Shown here piece after piece: positions 46,400 to 56,113 of a stretch of 64,000 bases of DNA. The notes beneath the pieces were generated by a model that was not told the DNA's origin, ran no database searches, and saw only the letters and a list, made by a program, of their open reading frames with translations. The stretch is from Clostridiales bacterium (lineage in GTDB: Bacteria > Bacillota > Clostridia > Oscillospirales > Acutalibacteraceae): assembly GCA_012840445.1 (NCBI GenBank), contig DULI01000007.1:340950-404949 (forward strand). Reading direction: 5' to 3'. The first letter of the stretch is position 1. Each line of letters opens with the position of its first letter. A program made the position numbers and the translations under genes.

Positions 46400-47434
46400 T
46401 TAAATAATTTCTACTTCCCTGTCTCCCTGTACGATTTCGCCTACTATATATGCGTCTTCCCCTGCCTCTTTAAGCAGGTTTACTGCATAATCGGCCTGTA
46501 CAGATGGGATTGCTATCATAAGCCCAACACCCATGTTAAAGGTATTGAACATATCGTGTTCGGAAATATTGCCGGTCTTTTGAATAATATTGAAAATCGG
46601 CGGGATTTTGATTTTTTCCTTATATATTACCGCCTTGCAGCCCTCTTTTAACATTCGCGGTACGTTTTCATAAAACCCGCCGCCGGTTATATGGCATACG
46701 GCATTTACCGTTACCTGCTCCAATAACTTCAGCAGGGGTTTTACATATATCCTGGTGGGTGTCAAAAGTTCCTCGCCCAATGTCTTGCCTAACTCGTCTA
46801 TGTATAATTTTATATTCTCGGGTTTAATATTAAAAACCTTGCGGACGAGCGAGTACCCGTTTGAATGTATACCCGAAGAAGGCAACGCGATAATGGCGTC
46901 ACCCTCCCGTATATTGGACCCGTCAATTAACTTTGATTTGTCAGCTATTCCTACGCAAAATCCCGCAAGGTCATATTCGTCTGCCGGATAAAACCCTGGC
47001 ATCTCGGCCGTTTCTCCGCCTATCAACGCGCAGCCCGCCTGGACGCAGCCCTCGGCAACGCCCGAAACAATCTGGGCAACCCGTTCAGGTATGTTTTTGC
47101 CAACCGCCAAATAATCAAGGAAAAACAACGGCCTTGCACCGCAGCAAACCACATCATTTACGCACATGGCAACGCAGTCGATACCCACAGTATCGTGCTT
47201 GTCCATTAAAAAGGCTATCTTAAGCTTAGTGCCCACTCCGTCGGTACCAGATACGAGCACGGGTTCGGAAAGGCCCGACAAATCCGGCATAAAAAGCCCC
47301 GAAAAACCTCCTATACCAGACAGCACACCCGGGATATTGGTCCTTTCAACATGTGACTTTATCAGCTCTACCGCCCTGTATCCCGCGGTAACATCAACTC
47401 CGGCAGCCTTATAACTTTCAGAATAACTTTTCAT
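46400..47434 (-). CDS. purM: Phosphoribosylformylglycinamidine cyclo-ligase
   Basis: 344 aa from ATG 47434, seven bases after GAGGTG. Motifs [54 protein letters not shown]. Forms AIR from FGAM with ATP. Confidence 0.96.
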   Translation of the reverse strand: MKSYSESYKAAGVDVTAGYRAVELIKSHVERTNIPGVLSGIGGFSGLFMPDLSGLSEPVLVSGTDGVGTKLKIAFLMDKHDTVGIDCVAMCVNDVVCCGARPLFFLDYLAVGKNIPERVAQIVSGVAEGCVQAGCALIGGETAEMPGFYPADEYDLAGFCVGIADKSKLIDGSNIREGDAIIALPSSGIHSNGYSLVRKVFNIKPENIKLYIDELGKTLGEELLTPTRIYVKPLLKLLEQVTVNAVCHITGGGFYENVPRMLKEGCKAVIYKEKIKIPPIFNIIQKTGNISEHDMFNTFNMGVGLMIAIPSVQADYAVNLLKEAGEDAYIVGEIVQGDREVEII

Positions 47435-47461
47435 TAATTTACACCTCAACACATATTTCGC

Positions 47462-47965
47462 TTACAGGTTCTTAAGCTCTTCCTGCAGCTGTTTGTCGGC
47501 ATTTAAAACCTCTTGAGCCATATTTGACTTCATCTGTGACAGCTTTTCGGCAAGTTCAGGCTGATTTACTGCCAGTATCTGAGCGGCAAGTATCGCGGCA
47601 TTTTCGGCTCCGTCAATAGCCACGGTCGCCACTGGAACACCTTTTGGCATCTGTACCGTGGAAAGCAGCGCGTCAATCCCCTCTAACGCCGACGCCTTTA
47701 TTGGAATTCCTATTACCGGCAGGGTGGTATGGGCGGCCAAAACCCCCGCTAAATGCGCAGCCTTACCTGCTGCGGCTATTATTACGCCAAAACCGTTCTC
47801 GCGGGCTTTGGACGCAAAAGCGCAGGCGGCTTCAGGGGTCCTGTGCGCCGACATTATTCTGACTTCATAATCTATTTCCAATGATTTAAGTGTGTTGACA
47901 GCGCCCATTACATTCTTTAAATCGCTTTTGCTGCCCATTACAATAGCTACCTTTTTGCAGTCCAT
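47462..47965 (-). CDS. purE: N5-carboxyaminoimidazole ribonucleotide mutase (class I PurE)
   Basis: 167 aa from ATG 47965 after GAGG. MGSKSDL and SAHRTPEAA bind CAIR, AGKAAHLAGVLAAHTTLPVIGIP is typical. First gene of the operon. purK, purC, purF, purL and purB are absent from this window and must be elsewhere. Confidence 0.95.
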   Translation of the reverse strand: MDCKKVAIVMGSKSDLKNVMGAVNTLKSLEIDYEVRIMSAHRTPEAACAFASKARENGFGVIIAAAGKAAHLAGVLAAHTTLPVIGIPIKASALEGIDALLSTVQMPKGVPVATVAIDGAENAAILAAQILAVNQPELAEKLSQMKSNMAQEVLNADKQLQEELKNL

Positions 47966-48038
47966 TATACGACCTCGCTTATGCATAAATTTACGGGAAA
48001 AATACAGGTAATTTTTGCACGAAAAATTGATATTTTTA

Positions 48039-48067
48039 ATTTTAAGCTAATTTTCAATAGATTTCAA
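48039..48067 (-). promoter_or_regulatory. Promoter of the purine operon
   Basis: Minus strand TTGAAA (48062-48067), 17-base spacer, TAAAAT (48039-48044), about 70 bases before purE. The leader is short, AT-rich and shows no riboswitch. Confidence 0.5.
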
Positions 48068-48107
48068 GTTAATTTATTCTGCCCCCTGTTTTCAAGGCCC
48101 GAGCCAC

Positions 48108-48136
48108 TTGACAACCGCTTTGGGTTGAATTACTAT
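48108..48136 (+). promoter_or_regulatory. Promoter of the glycyl-tRNA synthetase gene
   Basis: TTGACA (48108-48113), 17-base spacer, TACTAT (48131-48136). The roughly 78-base leader has no T-box specifier or TGGNACCGCG bulge. Confidence 0.6.
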
Positions 48137-48220
48137 ATAAAATGTTGCAATATTGAAATTACTGCATTTTCTTGCAAAGAATATTCCTAAGTGCAAAAAA
48201 TAATGAAACGGAGTATCAAA

Positions 48221-49597
48221 ATGCTTAAAAATGATCAAAAAAGTATGGATACAATTGTCTCGCTGGCTAAACGCCGCGGTTTTGTCTATGCCGGTTCCGA
48301 AATTTACGGCGGGCTTTCCAACACATGGGACTATGGCCCATTAGGTGTGGAACTTAAAAACAACATAAAAAAAGCCTGGTGGAGGAAATTTGTGCAGGAA
48401 AACCCCTATAATGTGGGGCTGGACTCTGCGATTCTAATGAACCCGCAGGTATGGGTGGCGTCTGGCCATGTCAGCAGTTTCTCTGACCCGCTGATGGACT
48501 GCAAGGAATGCAAGACCCGCCACCGCGCAGACAAGCTCATTGAAGATACCGGCGTAAATCCTGCCGGCTGGGATTTTGCCAAAATGTCCGAATATATAAA
48601 TGAGCACAACATCACCTGTCCGAACTGTGGGTCCAATAATTTTACCGATATCCGCAAGTTTAACCTTATGTTCAAAACCTTCCAGGGTGTTACCGAGGAC
48701 GCCAAAAACGAAATATACCTTCGGCCCGAGACGGCCCAGGGAATATTCGTTAACTTTGCAAACGTACAGCGCACTACCCGCCGCAAACTTCCCTTTGGCG
48801 TCTGCCAGATAGGCAAATCCTTTAGGAACGAAATCACCCCGGGCAACTTCATCTTCCGCACAAGGGAATTCGAACAGATGGAGCTTGAATTTTTCTGCAA
48901 GCCCGGCACCGACCTTGAATGGTTCCAATACTGGAAAGATTTTTGCAAAAACTGGCTTTTGTCACTTGGAATGAAGCCTGAAAACTTAAAGCTTCGCGAC
49001 CACGAAAAGGAAGAGCTTTCCCACTACTCCAACGCCACCACCGATTTCGAATTCCTTTTCCCATTCGGATGGGGCGAGCTGTGGGGAATTGCCGACCGTA
49101 CCGACTTTGACCTTAAGGCACATCAGAACCATTCTTCCAAGAGCCTGGAATACTTCGACCCCGAGACCAACGAAAAATATATACCTTATGTAATCGAGCC
49201 TTCCCTCGGCGTGGAACGTGTACTGCTTGCATTCCTGTGTGACGCATATGACGAGGAAACGGACGAAAACGGTGAGACCCGTGTAGTATTAAGGCTTCAC
49301 CCTGCTCTGGCGCCGATTAAGGCTGCTGTTTTCCCATTAAGTAAAAAGCTTGCCGAACCCGCGCTTGAAATACGCGATATGCTTGCCAAATATTTTATGG
49401 TTGATTACGATGACGCCGGCTCCATCGGCAAGAGATACCGCAGGCAGGACGAAATCGGAACACCCTTCTGCATTACCTTCGATTTCGATTCTCTGGAAGA
49501 TAAACGCGTAACCGTCCGCGACCGGGACACCATGGAACAGGTCCGCATTCCGATTGACTCCTTGGCTGAATATATAAACCAGAGGCTTGAGTTTTAG
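48221..49597 (+). CDS. glyS: Glycyl-tRNA synthetase, single-chain type
   Basis: 458 aa from ATG 48221, seven bases after CGGAG. Class II aaRS of the alpha-2 (eukaryote/archaea-like) type found in many Firmicutes. Features: [20 protein letters not shown], a CXXC zinc pair in [11 protein letters not shown], motif 2 [21 protein letters not shown], motif 3 [13 protein letters not shown], and a C-terminal anticodon-binding domain. Confidence 0.96.
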   Translation: MLKNDQKSMDTIVSLAKRRGFVYAGSEIYGGLSNTWDYGPLGVELKNNIKKAWWRKFVQENPYNVGLDSAILMNPQVWVASGHVSSFSDPLMDCKECKTRHRADKLIEDTGVNPAGWDFAKMSEYINEHNITCPNCGSNNFTDIRKFNLMFKTFQGVTEDAKNEIYLRPETAQGIFVNFANVQRTTRRKLPFGVCQIGKSFRNEITPGNFIFRTREFEQMELEFFCKPGTDLEWFQYWKDFCKNWLLSLGMKPENLKLRDHEKEELSHYSNATTDFEFLFPFGWGELWGIADRTDFDLKAHQNHSSKSLEYFDPETNEKYIPYVIEPSLGVERVLLAFLCDAYDEETDENGETRVVLRLHPALAPIKAAVFPLSKKLAEPALEIRDMLAKYFMVDYDDAGSIGKRYRRQDEIGTPFCITFDFDSLEDKRVTVRDRDTMEQVRIPIDSLAEYINQRLEF

Positions 49598-49609
49598 AGG
49601 GTAAAGCCT

Positions 49610-50182
49610 ATGGATACCGCCTGCTGCTTTAGCGGGTATCGTCCCCAAAAGTTTTCATTCCAGTTAAAAAAGGACGACCCGCAGTATATCCGTTTTGAAA
49701 ACCAGCTGCTGTCGGCCATATTTTCAATGCCACAAAAGGACTGCTATACCTTTTACAGCGGCGCCGCCATGGGGTTTGACCTTATAGCTGCAGAACTCGT
49801 GCTTTTGCTTAAAAAATCACTTAAGGGAAAAGGCAAGAATATTCAGCTTATCTGCGTAGTGCCTTTTGAGGACCAGGCAAAAAAGTGGCCGCTTGAATGG
49901 CAGAAACGGTATAATAAGGTCTTGAATGAAGCCGACAGCGTGGTTGTGATTTCAAAAGAGTATCACAGCGGCTGTTATCACAGGCGCAATAAATATATGG
50001 TCGACCACAGCAATTACATCATAACGTACTACGATGGCAAAAGCGGCGGTACCAGGAACACCCTGAAATATGCACAGAAAAGCGGGCTAACAATTATAAA
50101 TATATTTGAACAGAAACATGTATCCAATTTTGATGGCGTAGTATATATTCTTGAAAAACAAAATCAAAAACAGCAGTCTTAA
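49610..50182 (+). CDS. SLOG-fold protein (DUF1273/YpsA family)
   Basis: 190 aa. N-terminus CCFSGYRPQKF and FYSGAAMGFDLIAAELVLLLK match the nucleotide-binding Rossmann-like SLOG fold; VVISKEYHSGCYHRRNKYMVDHS follows. YpsA in B. subtilis affects division and stress, with unknown ligand. Twelve bases after glyS, likely cotranscribed. Confidence 0.82.
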   Translation: MDTACCFSGYRPQKFSFQLKKDDPQYIRFENQLLSAIFSMPQKDCYTFYSGAAMGFDLIAAELVLLLKKSLKGKGKNIQLICVVPFEDQAKKWPLEWQKRYNKVLNEADSVVVISKEYHSGCYHRRNKYMVDHSNYIITYYDGKSGGTRNTLKYAQKSGLTIINIFEQKHVSNFDGVVYILEKQNQKQQS

Positions 50183-50193
50183 GGACTGCTGTT
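50169..50193. terminator. Bidirectional terminator
   Basis: AACAGCAGTC / GACTGCTGTT around a short loop, followed on the plus strand by TTTTT. It overlaps the 3' end of the SLOG gene and lies next to the convergent tgl. Confidence 0.88.
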
Positions 50194-50195
50194 TT

Positions 50196-50942
50196 TTAGT
50201 GCATAATATTATAAAGCTTTGTAAAATCCGGCCGCGCTGCCACATCCATAAAATAGGCCGACCTAGTTGCTCCCGGCATGCGGTTTTGGTTAAGCATATT
50301 AATAATAGCCTCTGCCCGGGCTATTCCAACCCCGTGGCCGTAATAAAGCCCTCCACCTAAATCTATGGCGTTCTCTCCCTGCAACTCAGGGGTCTTGGGA
50401 TCCACATCGGGGTTTGTGAAATACACCCTGTCCCCGGGCAAAAACGTGCTTGTTTTATGTATCTGACCTATTTCCCTTAATTTCGGGTCAAGATAGTGCC
50501 AGTTCATAAGGTGGATTCGCACGAAACTGCGGTTAAAAAGCTGTTCGCCGTATATTTCAAGCAGTGCTTTATAATAGACGATCACCATGGCAGTAGCGCA
50601 CTCGGTGCCGTACAAATGCCCGTTTTTGTAAATATCCTTTATTGCTTCGCTCGGCATCACACCCTCTCTCAGTACAAACCCACCCTCACTTGTGCGCTGC
50701 CAGTATTGCTCATTGCATACTGATTCGCGAAAAATCAAAAATCTCAACCCGCTGTGTGCCAGCTTTACCGCAGCTTCAACAATTAAATTTCTCAGGTTAA
50801 GTTCAAATTCCAAAACCTGCAGCGACGGGTATCTGAATTCCTCCCTGCCTTCCATCATCAGTTTTAGAATCTGCGCTTGAACGGTATGTTCATTATATCC
50901 GTTTTGAAAATCTGTTATAAGGCGGTTGGATATAATAATCAT
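50196..50942 (-). CDS. tgl: Spore coat protein-glutamine gamma-glutamyltransferase
   Basis: 248 aa, close to the 245 aa of B. subtilis Tgl. Shared stretches include TECATAMVIVYYKALLEI, which holds the catalytic Cys, MNWHYLD, GDRVYFTNPDVDPKTPELQG and YYGHGVGI. Forms epsilon-(gamma-glutamyl)lysine cross-links between spore coat proteins late in sporulation. Its start overlaps the preceding gene (ATGA). Confidence 0.92.
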   Translation of the reverse strand: MIIISNRLITDFQNGYNEHTVQAQILKLMMEGREEFRYPSLQVLEFELNLRNLIVEAAVKLAHSGLRFLIFRESVCNEQYWQRTSEGGFVLREGVMPSEAIKDIYKNGHLYGTECATAMVIVYYKALLEIYGEQLFNRSFVRIHLMNWHYLDPKLREIGQIHKTSTFLPGDRVYFTNPDVDPKTPELQGENAIDLGGGLYYGHGVGIARAEAIINMLNQNRMPGATRSAYFMDVAARPDFTKLYNIMH

Positions 50943-51847
50943 TCATAACCACCCCGCCTTGTCGATTCAATCTGGCGGTACAAAGGCAGGCTTATCCATT
51001 TTCTCCACTGCGCCCTGTTTGCGCGGTATAAACGGTTGGAGTAATTGCAAAGCATTTGTTTTGTTTCATCGTCAAGATTTGCAAACTGCCTGATTTTCTC
51101 CTCCTCATCAACCGTCACCAAATTGTTTGACACGCTTTTGCAAAGATATTTGTTTTCCAAAGACACTTCGTATGTAGCCGGATTGCTTGTCAACTGCTGG
51201 CAGAAGTCCCCTACATTTATGTATTTTATATTTTCATTAAGCCAGGATATAAATTTTTTATATGCAGTTCTGTTGTCCTGTCCGTTATCAAATCCGATAT
51301 TAAGCAGCCTGCAGGCAAGCTGCCTGTCCCTTACATCCGGTGAAAGCAAATACTCTGCTATAAATTTTAAAACCTCCGGCCTGTGGGCGCTGAAAACCGC
51401 CCAGATTAAATCGTGGTTAAAACTGCCCTTTTTGTTTCGCCGAAAAACAATGTCTATTGCAGGTTTTAATATTGTCAAATCGTTAAACTGCCTGATTAAA
51501 ACCGCGGCAGCCACATCAATAATTCTGTCAAATCTACTGTCAAGCCCGTCGTACACAATACCTGACCGAAATATCCAGCGGATTATCTCTTTTTCCCGAG
51601 GACTTTTTTCTTGCTTAAAATTGGAAGAACCACCGGCTATCTCGGAGCAAAAATCATATGCATATTTATTCCTGTGGTTTAATTTTTCATACAGGTTATA
51701 GGCTTCAATTTCAGGTATCGATACATACAGCAAAGCAAACGGGACTGTGCTGTGGTTTAATACCTGTGCCGCATAATTCCGGTCCCTGTATAAAACTTCG
51801 GTGAACCTTTCTTTTAAATTTCTTAGCCTGTATATCGCCCGGTCCAC
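50939..51847 (-). CDS. Unknown alpha-helical protein cotranslated with tgl
   Basis: 302 aa from GTG 51847, which follows AAGGGG. Entirely helical, no signal or membrane segment, with Leu/Asn/Arg-rich stretches that could form HEAT-like helices (DVRDRQLACRLLNIGFDNG, IRQFANLDDETKQMLCNYSNRLYRANR). Not recognised as a known family. Tight ATGA coupling to tgl suggests a spore-coat or sporulation role, by context only. Confidence 0.65.
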   Translation of the reverse strand: MDRAIYRLRNLKERFTEVLYRDRNYAAQVLNHSTVPFALLYVSIPEIEAYNLYEKLNHRNKYAYDFCSEIAGGSSNFKQEKSPREKEIIRWIFRSGIVYDGLDSRFDRIIDVAAAVLIRQFNDLTILKPAIDIVFRRNKKGSFNHDLIWAVFSAHRPEVLKFIAEYLLSPDVRDRQLACRLLNIGFDNGQDNRTAYKKFISWLNENIKYINVGDFCQQLTSNPATYEVSLENKYLCKSVSNNLVTVDEEEKIRQFANLDDETKQMLCNYSNRLYRANRAQWRKWISLPLYRQIESTRRGGYE

Positions 51848-51906
51848 ATCGATCCCCTTTCAGTTTTGACTTAATACATACTATTTGCTTATTGCATTAT
51901 TTGTTA

Positions 51907-51942
51907 AATTAAAAGCCGCCTTTTGTGGCGGCCTTTAATTTT
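51907..51942. terminator. Bidirectional terminator
   Basis: AAATTAAAAGCCGCC / GGCGGCCTTTAATTT (one bulge), overlapping the feoB stop codon. Confidence 0.8.
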
Positions 51943-54082
51943 ATGCCAACCCCAGCAGCCTTGCAGCAGTCGCCAGAATAAAGCACAGCAATAATCCGAT
52001 TGCGGTTGGAATTATCACCGCCAGCGCTGTCCACTTAATACTGCCGGTTTCTTTTTTTATTGTCAAACAGGTGGTGCCGCAAGGCCAGTGCATAAGTGTA
52101 AAAATCATCACGCACAGCGCCGTAAGCCAGGTCCAACCGTTGGACACAAGCAGATTTTTCAATTCCGCAAGGCTCGACAGTTCAATCATGCTGCCTTCTG
52201 CAGCATAGCTCATGATTATTATTGGGATTACAAGCTCGTTCGCAGGAAAGCCCAAGATAAAAGCCAAAAGTATATACCCGTCCATGCCGATAAGCCTTGC
52301 AAACGGGTCTAAAAAAGCGGCGCAATATGCAAGCAGGCTTATATCATTAACATGTATATTAGCAAGCAGCCATATTACCAGACCTGCAGGCGCTGCAACC
52401 GATACCGCCCTGCCCAATACAAAGATTGTGCGGTCAAAAATGGACCTTATAATTATCTTTCCCACCTGCGGCTTGCGGTAGGGCGGAAGTTCAAGCGTAA
52501 AAGAGGAAGGTACACCTTTTAAAATAGTTTTTGACAACAGTTTCGAGGTCGCAAATGTCAGCACCATACCAAGCAATATAATCCCAAGCAAAAGCAATGT
52601 GGAAACGACCGACCTTAATGGAAAAACTGCAAAAAACATGCTGATTAGCGCAATAAGCGTCGGGAACCTGCCGTTACAGGGCATAAAATTGTTTGTAAGG
52701 ACTGCAATTAACCTTTCTCGGGGGGAATTTATAATCCTGCAGCCTATGACTCCTGCAGCATTGCATCCAAACCCCATGCACATGGTAAGCGCCTGTTTGC
52801 CGCAAGCGTTGCATTTTTTAAAATAGTTGTCAAGATTAAATGCCACCCTTGGAAGGTACCCCAGATCCTCTAACAAGGTAAAGAGCGGGAAAAATATGGC
52901 CATTGGCGGCAGCATTACCGACACAACCCACGCAAGCGTACGGTAAACGCCCAAAACCAGCACATCGTGCAGCCAAACGGGGCTATTAAGCCACATAAAA
53001 AATTCTGATAATTTAGCCTCTATCCAAAACAAAAAATCAGACAACAGCGCGGACGGTATGTTTGCCCCTTCAATAGTTATCCAGAATATAAGTCCTAAAA
53101 GTATAAGCATCACTGGAATTCCAAATACCCTCGAAGTCAAAACTGCATCAATTTTGCGGTCGAGCTTGTTGTAATTTTTGGCATTTACCGTCACTGTTTG
53201 GTTGTAAATGTCTTCGCAGGATGAAATAAGATTTGATACAATAATGTCTTTTACCTCATCAGGATGTATATCATTCTGCGCCAATACTGATATCGCCTTG
53301 TCCAAATTTAAAAGCAGTTGCTTATCTTCATATAGATTAACGCCTAAATTATCCTTTACCAAATCGAATACTTTGTTGTCGCATTCTAACAGTTTCAGGG
53401 CAATCCAGCGGGTAAAAGGGCTGCCGCATAAAATTTTCGACAACCGGTTTTCAATCAATGCCACCGCCTGCTCAATTACAGGGTCATATGTTATTTTAAG
53501 CGAAGATGGCTTAATCCTTTGATTGGCTACCCTGTAAACTGCATCTATCAGGTTTTTAATACCTTTGCCGCTTCTGGCACTGGTAGGTATAACCGGAACG
53601 CCCAATAGCCTGGACAGCTTTTTTGTATCTATGTGTATTTGTTTTCGTTCCGCCTCATCTATTAAATTTAGACACACCACCACATTTTGGTTGATTTCAA
53701 GTATTTGAAGAACCAGATTTAGGTTACGCTCAAGGCAAGTAGCATCTGCCACCACAACTACCACATCGTGGTTCCCAAAACAGATAAAATCCCTTGCCAC
53801 CTCTTCCTCCGCTGAATTTGCCGAAAGCGAATAGGTCCCCGGGACATCCACAAGTATAAAATCGCAGTCTTTATATCTGCATCTGCCCTGGGCATTGGTA
53901 ACTGTCTTCCCCGGCCAGTTGCCAGTATGCTGTTTAAGCCCGGTAAGGCTGTTAAATACCGTGCTTTTGCCCACATTTGGATTACCTGCAAGGGCAACAA
54001 TTTTATCGGTTGGTTGGCTTACCTTTATGTTCAGCTTGCCTGTCAGTACTCCAGCGCCAGTTGACTGGCTTGTAAGACCCAT
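51941..54082 (-). CDS. feoB: Ferrous iron transporter FeoB
   Basis: 713 aa. N-terminal G domain (GNPNVGKSTVFNSLTGL, DVPGTYSLS, NLIDEAE), GDI-like helical region, then a membrane domain with two Gate segments and 8-10 helices (MPCNGRFPTLIAL, GFPANELVIPIIIM). Imports Fe2+ under anoxic conditions. A longer-than-usual N-terminus (about 28 residues before the G1 motif) is present. Adjacent to feoA with no gap. Confidence 0.95.
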   Translation of the reverse strand: MGLTSQSTGAGVLTGKLNIKVSQPTDKIVALAGNPNVGKSTVFNSLTGLKQHTGNWPGKTVTNAQGRCRYKDCDFILVDVPGTYSLSANSAEEEVARDFICFGNHDVVVVVADATCLERNLNLVLQILEINQNVVVCLNLIDEAERKQIHIDTKKLSRLLGVPVIPTSARSGKGIKNLIDAVYRVANQRIKPSSLKITYDPVIEQAVALIENRLSKILCGSPFTRWIALKLLECDNKVFDLVKDNLGVNLYEDKQLLLNLDKAISVLAQNDIHPDEVKDIIVSNLISSCEDIYNQTVTVNAKNYNKLDRKIDAVLTSRVFGIPVMLILLGLIFWITIEGANIPSALLSDFLFWIEAKLSEFFMWLNSPVWLHDVLVLGVYRTLAWVVSVMLPPMAIFFPLFTLLEDLGYLPRVAFNLDNYFKKCNACGKQALTMCMGFGCNAAGVIGCRIINSPRERLIAVLTNNFMPCNGRFPTLIALISMFFAVFPLRSVVSTLLLLGIILLGMVLTFATSKLLSKTILKGVPSSFTLELPPYRKPQVGKIIIRSIFDRTIFVLGRAVSVAAPAGLVIWLLANIHVNDISLLAYCAAFLDPFARLIGMDGYILLAFILGFPANELVIPIIIMSYAAEGSMIELSSLAELKNLLVSNGWTWLTALCVMIFTLMHWPCGTTCLTIKKETGSIKWTALAVIIPTAIGLLLCFILATAARLLGLA

Positions 54083-54346
54083 CTAGACTTCCTCCCGATA
54101 AGGCAAGACTAATATCCTTCCTGCTTCTTCAGAGCGCAGCGCAATAACCGCACCTCGGATATTGTACGCCGTAGGGTCGCCAGACGGGCTTTTGGCCAAA
54201 GCCTCTATTACAGTATCTTTAATAATACCTAAGTCTAACAACCGACGCCTTAATAGGCCGCTGCAATTAAGCTTTTTAACCCTAGCTGTTCTGCCTATTG
54301 GAAGGCTGCTTAAAGGTATGTAGCCTTGATCAATCATTTTAATCAC
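54083..54346 (-). CDS. feoA: Ferrous iron transport protein FeoA
   Basis: 87 aa, SH3-like. Pattern IPLSSLPIGRTARVKKLNCSGLLRRRLLDLGI and VIALRSEEAGRILV. Cytosolic partner of FeoB. The AT-rich gap to the divergent regulator (54347-54483) contains no clear repeat, though an operator would be expected there. Confidence 0.92.
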   Translation of the reverse strand: MIKMIDQGYIPLSSLPIGRTARVKKLNCSGLLRRRLLDLGIIKDTVIEALAKSPSGDPTAYNIRGAVIALRSEEAGRILVLPYREEV

Positions 54347-54483
54347 CTATATTTTTGCAAAATTTTCCCTTATCTAAATTATGTTTAATAAATTAATCTG
54401 GTTACGAATATAAATAAAACAAATAAATGCACGGATGTGATTTTATGGCCACTTCACAATTTCACACGGTTAGGGGGTACCAG

Positions 54484-54951
54484 ATGCTAGAACAGAACAA
54501 AGACCAGCTGACTCCTGCTATGGAGGATTATCTGGAAATGATATACCGTAACATCGGAAAGGTTGGTTTTATCCGAATAAACAGGCTGGCCCAACTGCTA
54601 AATGTCAAGGCGTCATCTGCCACAAAAATGGTACAAAAGCTGGGACAAATGGGACTCTTAAGATATGAACGGTACGGCATCATCACACTTACCGAATCAG
54701 GCATGAAAATGGGGGAATTTTTGCTTGAAAGACATAATATAATAGAGTCCTTCCTTAAAAAGATTGGCAGCAATAAAGATATCTTAAAAGAGGCGGAATT
54801 AATCGAACACAACATCAGCACAGATACACTTAACAACATAAAAATACTCCTTGACTTTTTTGAACATAAACCGGAAATCTCAAGGCAATTTGATGAATAT
54901 AGAAACAAAAGATCCAGTACATATTTGCCTGTAAATTTTAAATTCAGATAA
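54484..54951 (+). CDS. DtxR/MntR-family metal-dependent regulator
   Basis: 155 aa from ATG 54484 (MLEQNKDQLTPAMEDYLEMI), six bases after TAGGGGG; longer starts at 54445 or 54427 are possible. Winged helix (IRINRLAQLLNVKASSATKMVQKLGQMGLL) and dimerisation/metal helices (LLERHNIIESFLKKIG, EAELIEHNIS). Divergent from feoAB, so it probably represses Fe2+ uptake when loaded with Fe or Mn. Confidence 0.85.
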   Translation: MLEQNKDQLTPAMEDYLEMIYRNIGKVGFIRINRLAQLLNVKASSATKMVQKLGQMGLLRYERYGIITLTESGMKMGEFLLERHNIIESFLKKIGSNKDILKEAELIEHNISTDTLNNIKILLDFFEHKPEISRQFDEYRNKRSSTYLPVNFKFR

Positions 54952-54956
54952 AAAAA

Positions 54957-54976
54957 CCACTGCATATTCGCAGTGG
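54957..54976 (+). terminator. Terminator of the DtxR-type gene
   Basis: CCACTGC / GCAGTGG with a six-base loop followed by TTTTATTATT; six A on the other side make it usable in both directions. Confidence 0.8.
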
Positions 54977-55053
54977 TTTTATTATTAGGCCTGGCTTCTG
55001 ATAATTGAATAATACAAAGAATAGTAAATATTCTTAAATTTTTAACAAAATAA

Positions 55054-55082
55054 TTAACAATATGGCTTTTTTCTGCTATAAT
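55054..55082 (+). promoter_or_regulatory. Promoter of hemerythrin-cheX
   Basis: TTAACA (55054-55059), 17-base spacer, TATAAT (55077-55082), about 34 bases before the start codon. Confidence 0.65.
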
Positions 55083-55115
55083 ATACAATATTAGTGCAAA
55101 AAAGGGGGAGTTCTA

Positions 55116-55538
55116 ATGCTTTGGAAAGAACAATACCGCATAGGTGTTCCTCTTATTGATGAACAGCATAAGGAACTTTTCAACCGAATCGAGAACTATG
55201 TGCAGGTTCTCCGTTCAAATGACTGCTGGGAAAATAAGATAGAAATTGTAAACAAGACTTTGGATTTTATGAAAGATTATGTAATCACCCACTTCACAGC
55301 CGAGGAGGCATATCAAAGAAAAATCGGCTACCCCAAATATAATGAGCACAAGAAAATCCACGACAACATGGTCGAATATGTTAATTCAGTATCCCGGCAG
55401 TATGAACAAGAGGGCTATAAAGAACAGCTTATGCAACAACTGGCCGGAAAGCTGCTTGCATGGCTTGTAAACCATGTAGCTGCTGAAGACCAGAGAATTG
55501 CCGACTTTGCCGAAGGAAGGGATGCCGCCAATGACTGA
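55116..55538 (+). CDS. Bacteriohemerythrin
   Basis: 140 aa, stand-alone hemerythrin; ATG follows AAAGGGGG. Di-iron ligands are in LIDEQHKELF, HFTAEEAYQ and NEHKKIHD; a terminal NHVAAED completes the set. Binds O2, protecting or signalling in anaerobes. It overlaps the next gene, a CheX phosphatase, by 8 bases, tying it to chemotaxis. Confidence 0.92.
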   Translation: MLWKEQYRIGVPLIDEQHKELFNRIENYVQVLRSNDCWENKIEIVNKTLDFMKDYVITHFTAEEAYQRKIGYPKYNEHKKIHDNMVEYVNSVSRQYEQEGYKEQLMQQLAGKLLAWLVNHVAAEDQRIADFAEGRDAAND

Positions 55539-55968
55539 TGGAATCTATAAATCGTTTTCTGCAGCGACCTGCGATGTGTTGAAACTGATGTTCAACCTCG
55601 AAGCGGAATCGTGTAAGTTGGATGAAATGGATTCAAATTTAAATGATGGTATATTTATAATAATCGGTTTGTGCGGCAATTTAAACGGTGAGGTGAACTT
55701 TCTAATTTCCAAAAACACCGCTATTAAATTAATACGTATTTTAAGCGGTATGGACTTTGATGAAATAGACGATTTTGTCACCTCAGCAATTGGAGAGGTT
55801 GGCAATATAATAAGCGGCAATGCGCTGGCTAAGCTTTTTGAGCAACAGATTATATGTGATATTTTGCCGCCGCAGATAAAAATCGATAGTTTAGATCTAC
55901 CCAAGAGCCAAAAGGTTTATAGGGTTTGCACCGAGGCCGGCAATATTGATTTTTGGGTAAAGATTTAG
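55531..55968 (+). CDS. Chemotaxis phosphatase CheX-like
   Basis: 145 aa from ATG 55531, after GGAAGGG and overlapping the hemerythrin stop. Active helix GEVGNIISGNAL holds the E-x-x-N pair of CheX/CheC phosphatases that dephosphorylate CheY-P. Only one such helix is present, as in CheX. No other che genes are in the window. Confidence 0.85.
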   Translation: MTDGIYKSFSAATCDVLKLMFNLEAESCKLDEMDSNLNDGIFIIIGLCGNLNGEVNFLISKNTAIKLIRILSGMDFDEIDDFVTSAIGEVGNIISGNALAKLFEQQIICDILPPQIKIDSLDLPKSQKVYRVCTEAGNIDFWVKI

Positions 55969-56113
55969 GTATTTACCCAATTAGGCAATATAAATAAAAA
56001 GATGCAAATTTTAGGTTAGTTTTTTTAATTACAAAAGTGCTTTTATTTATTTTGACTTTTGTATTGTTGCTGGTCAGGGAAAAGCTGATTACGAGATAAG
56101 TTCTGCGCATTTT

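Noticed and set aside
47987..48190. Possible purine, PRPP or guanidine-type riboswitch or T-box between purE and glyS
   Set aside because: Neither strand shows the conserved cores (no TGGNACCGCG bulge, no purine aptamer junction, no ykkC motifs); leaders are short and AT-rich.
51045..51701. 218-codon open frame antisense to the unknown gene beside tgl
   Set aside because: Ser/Leu-rich shadow product; the minus-strand gene has AAGGGG before its GTG and an ATGA overlap with tgl.
54347..54483. DtxR-type operator between feoA and the regulator
   Set aside because: Sequence is AT-rich with only imperfect symmetry (AATTTATTAAACATAATT); not distinguishable from background by eye.
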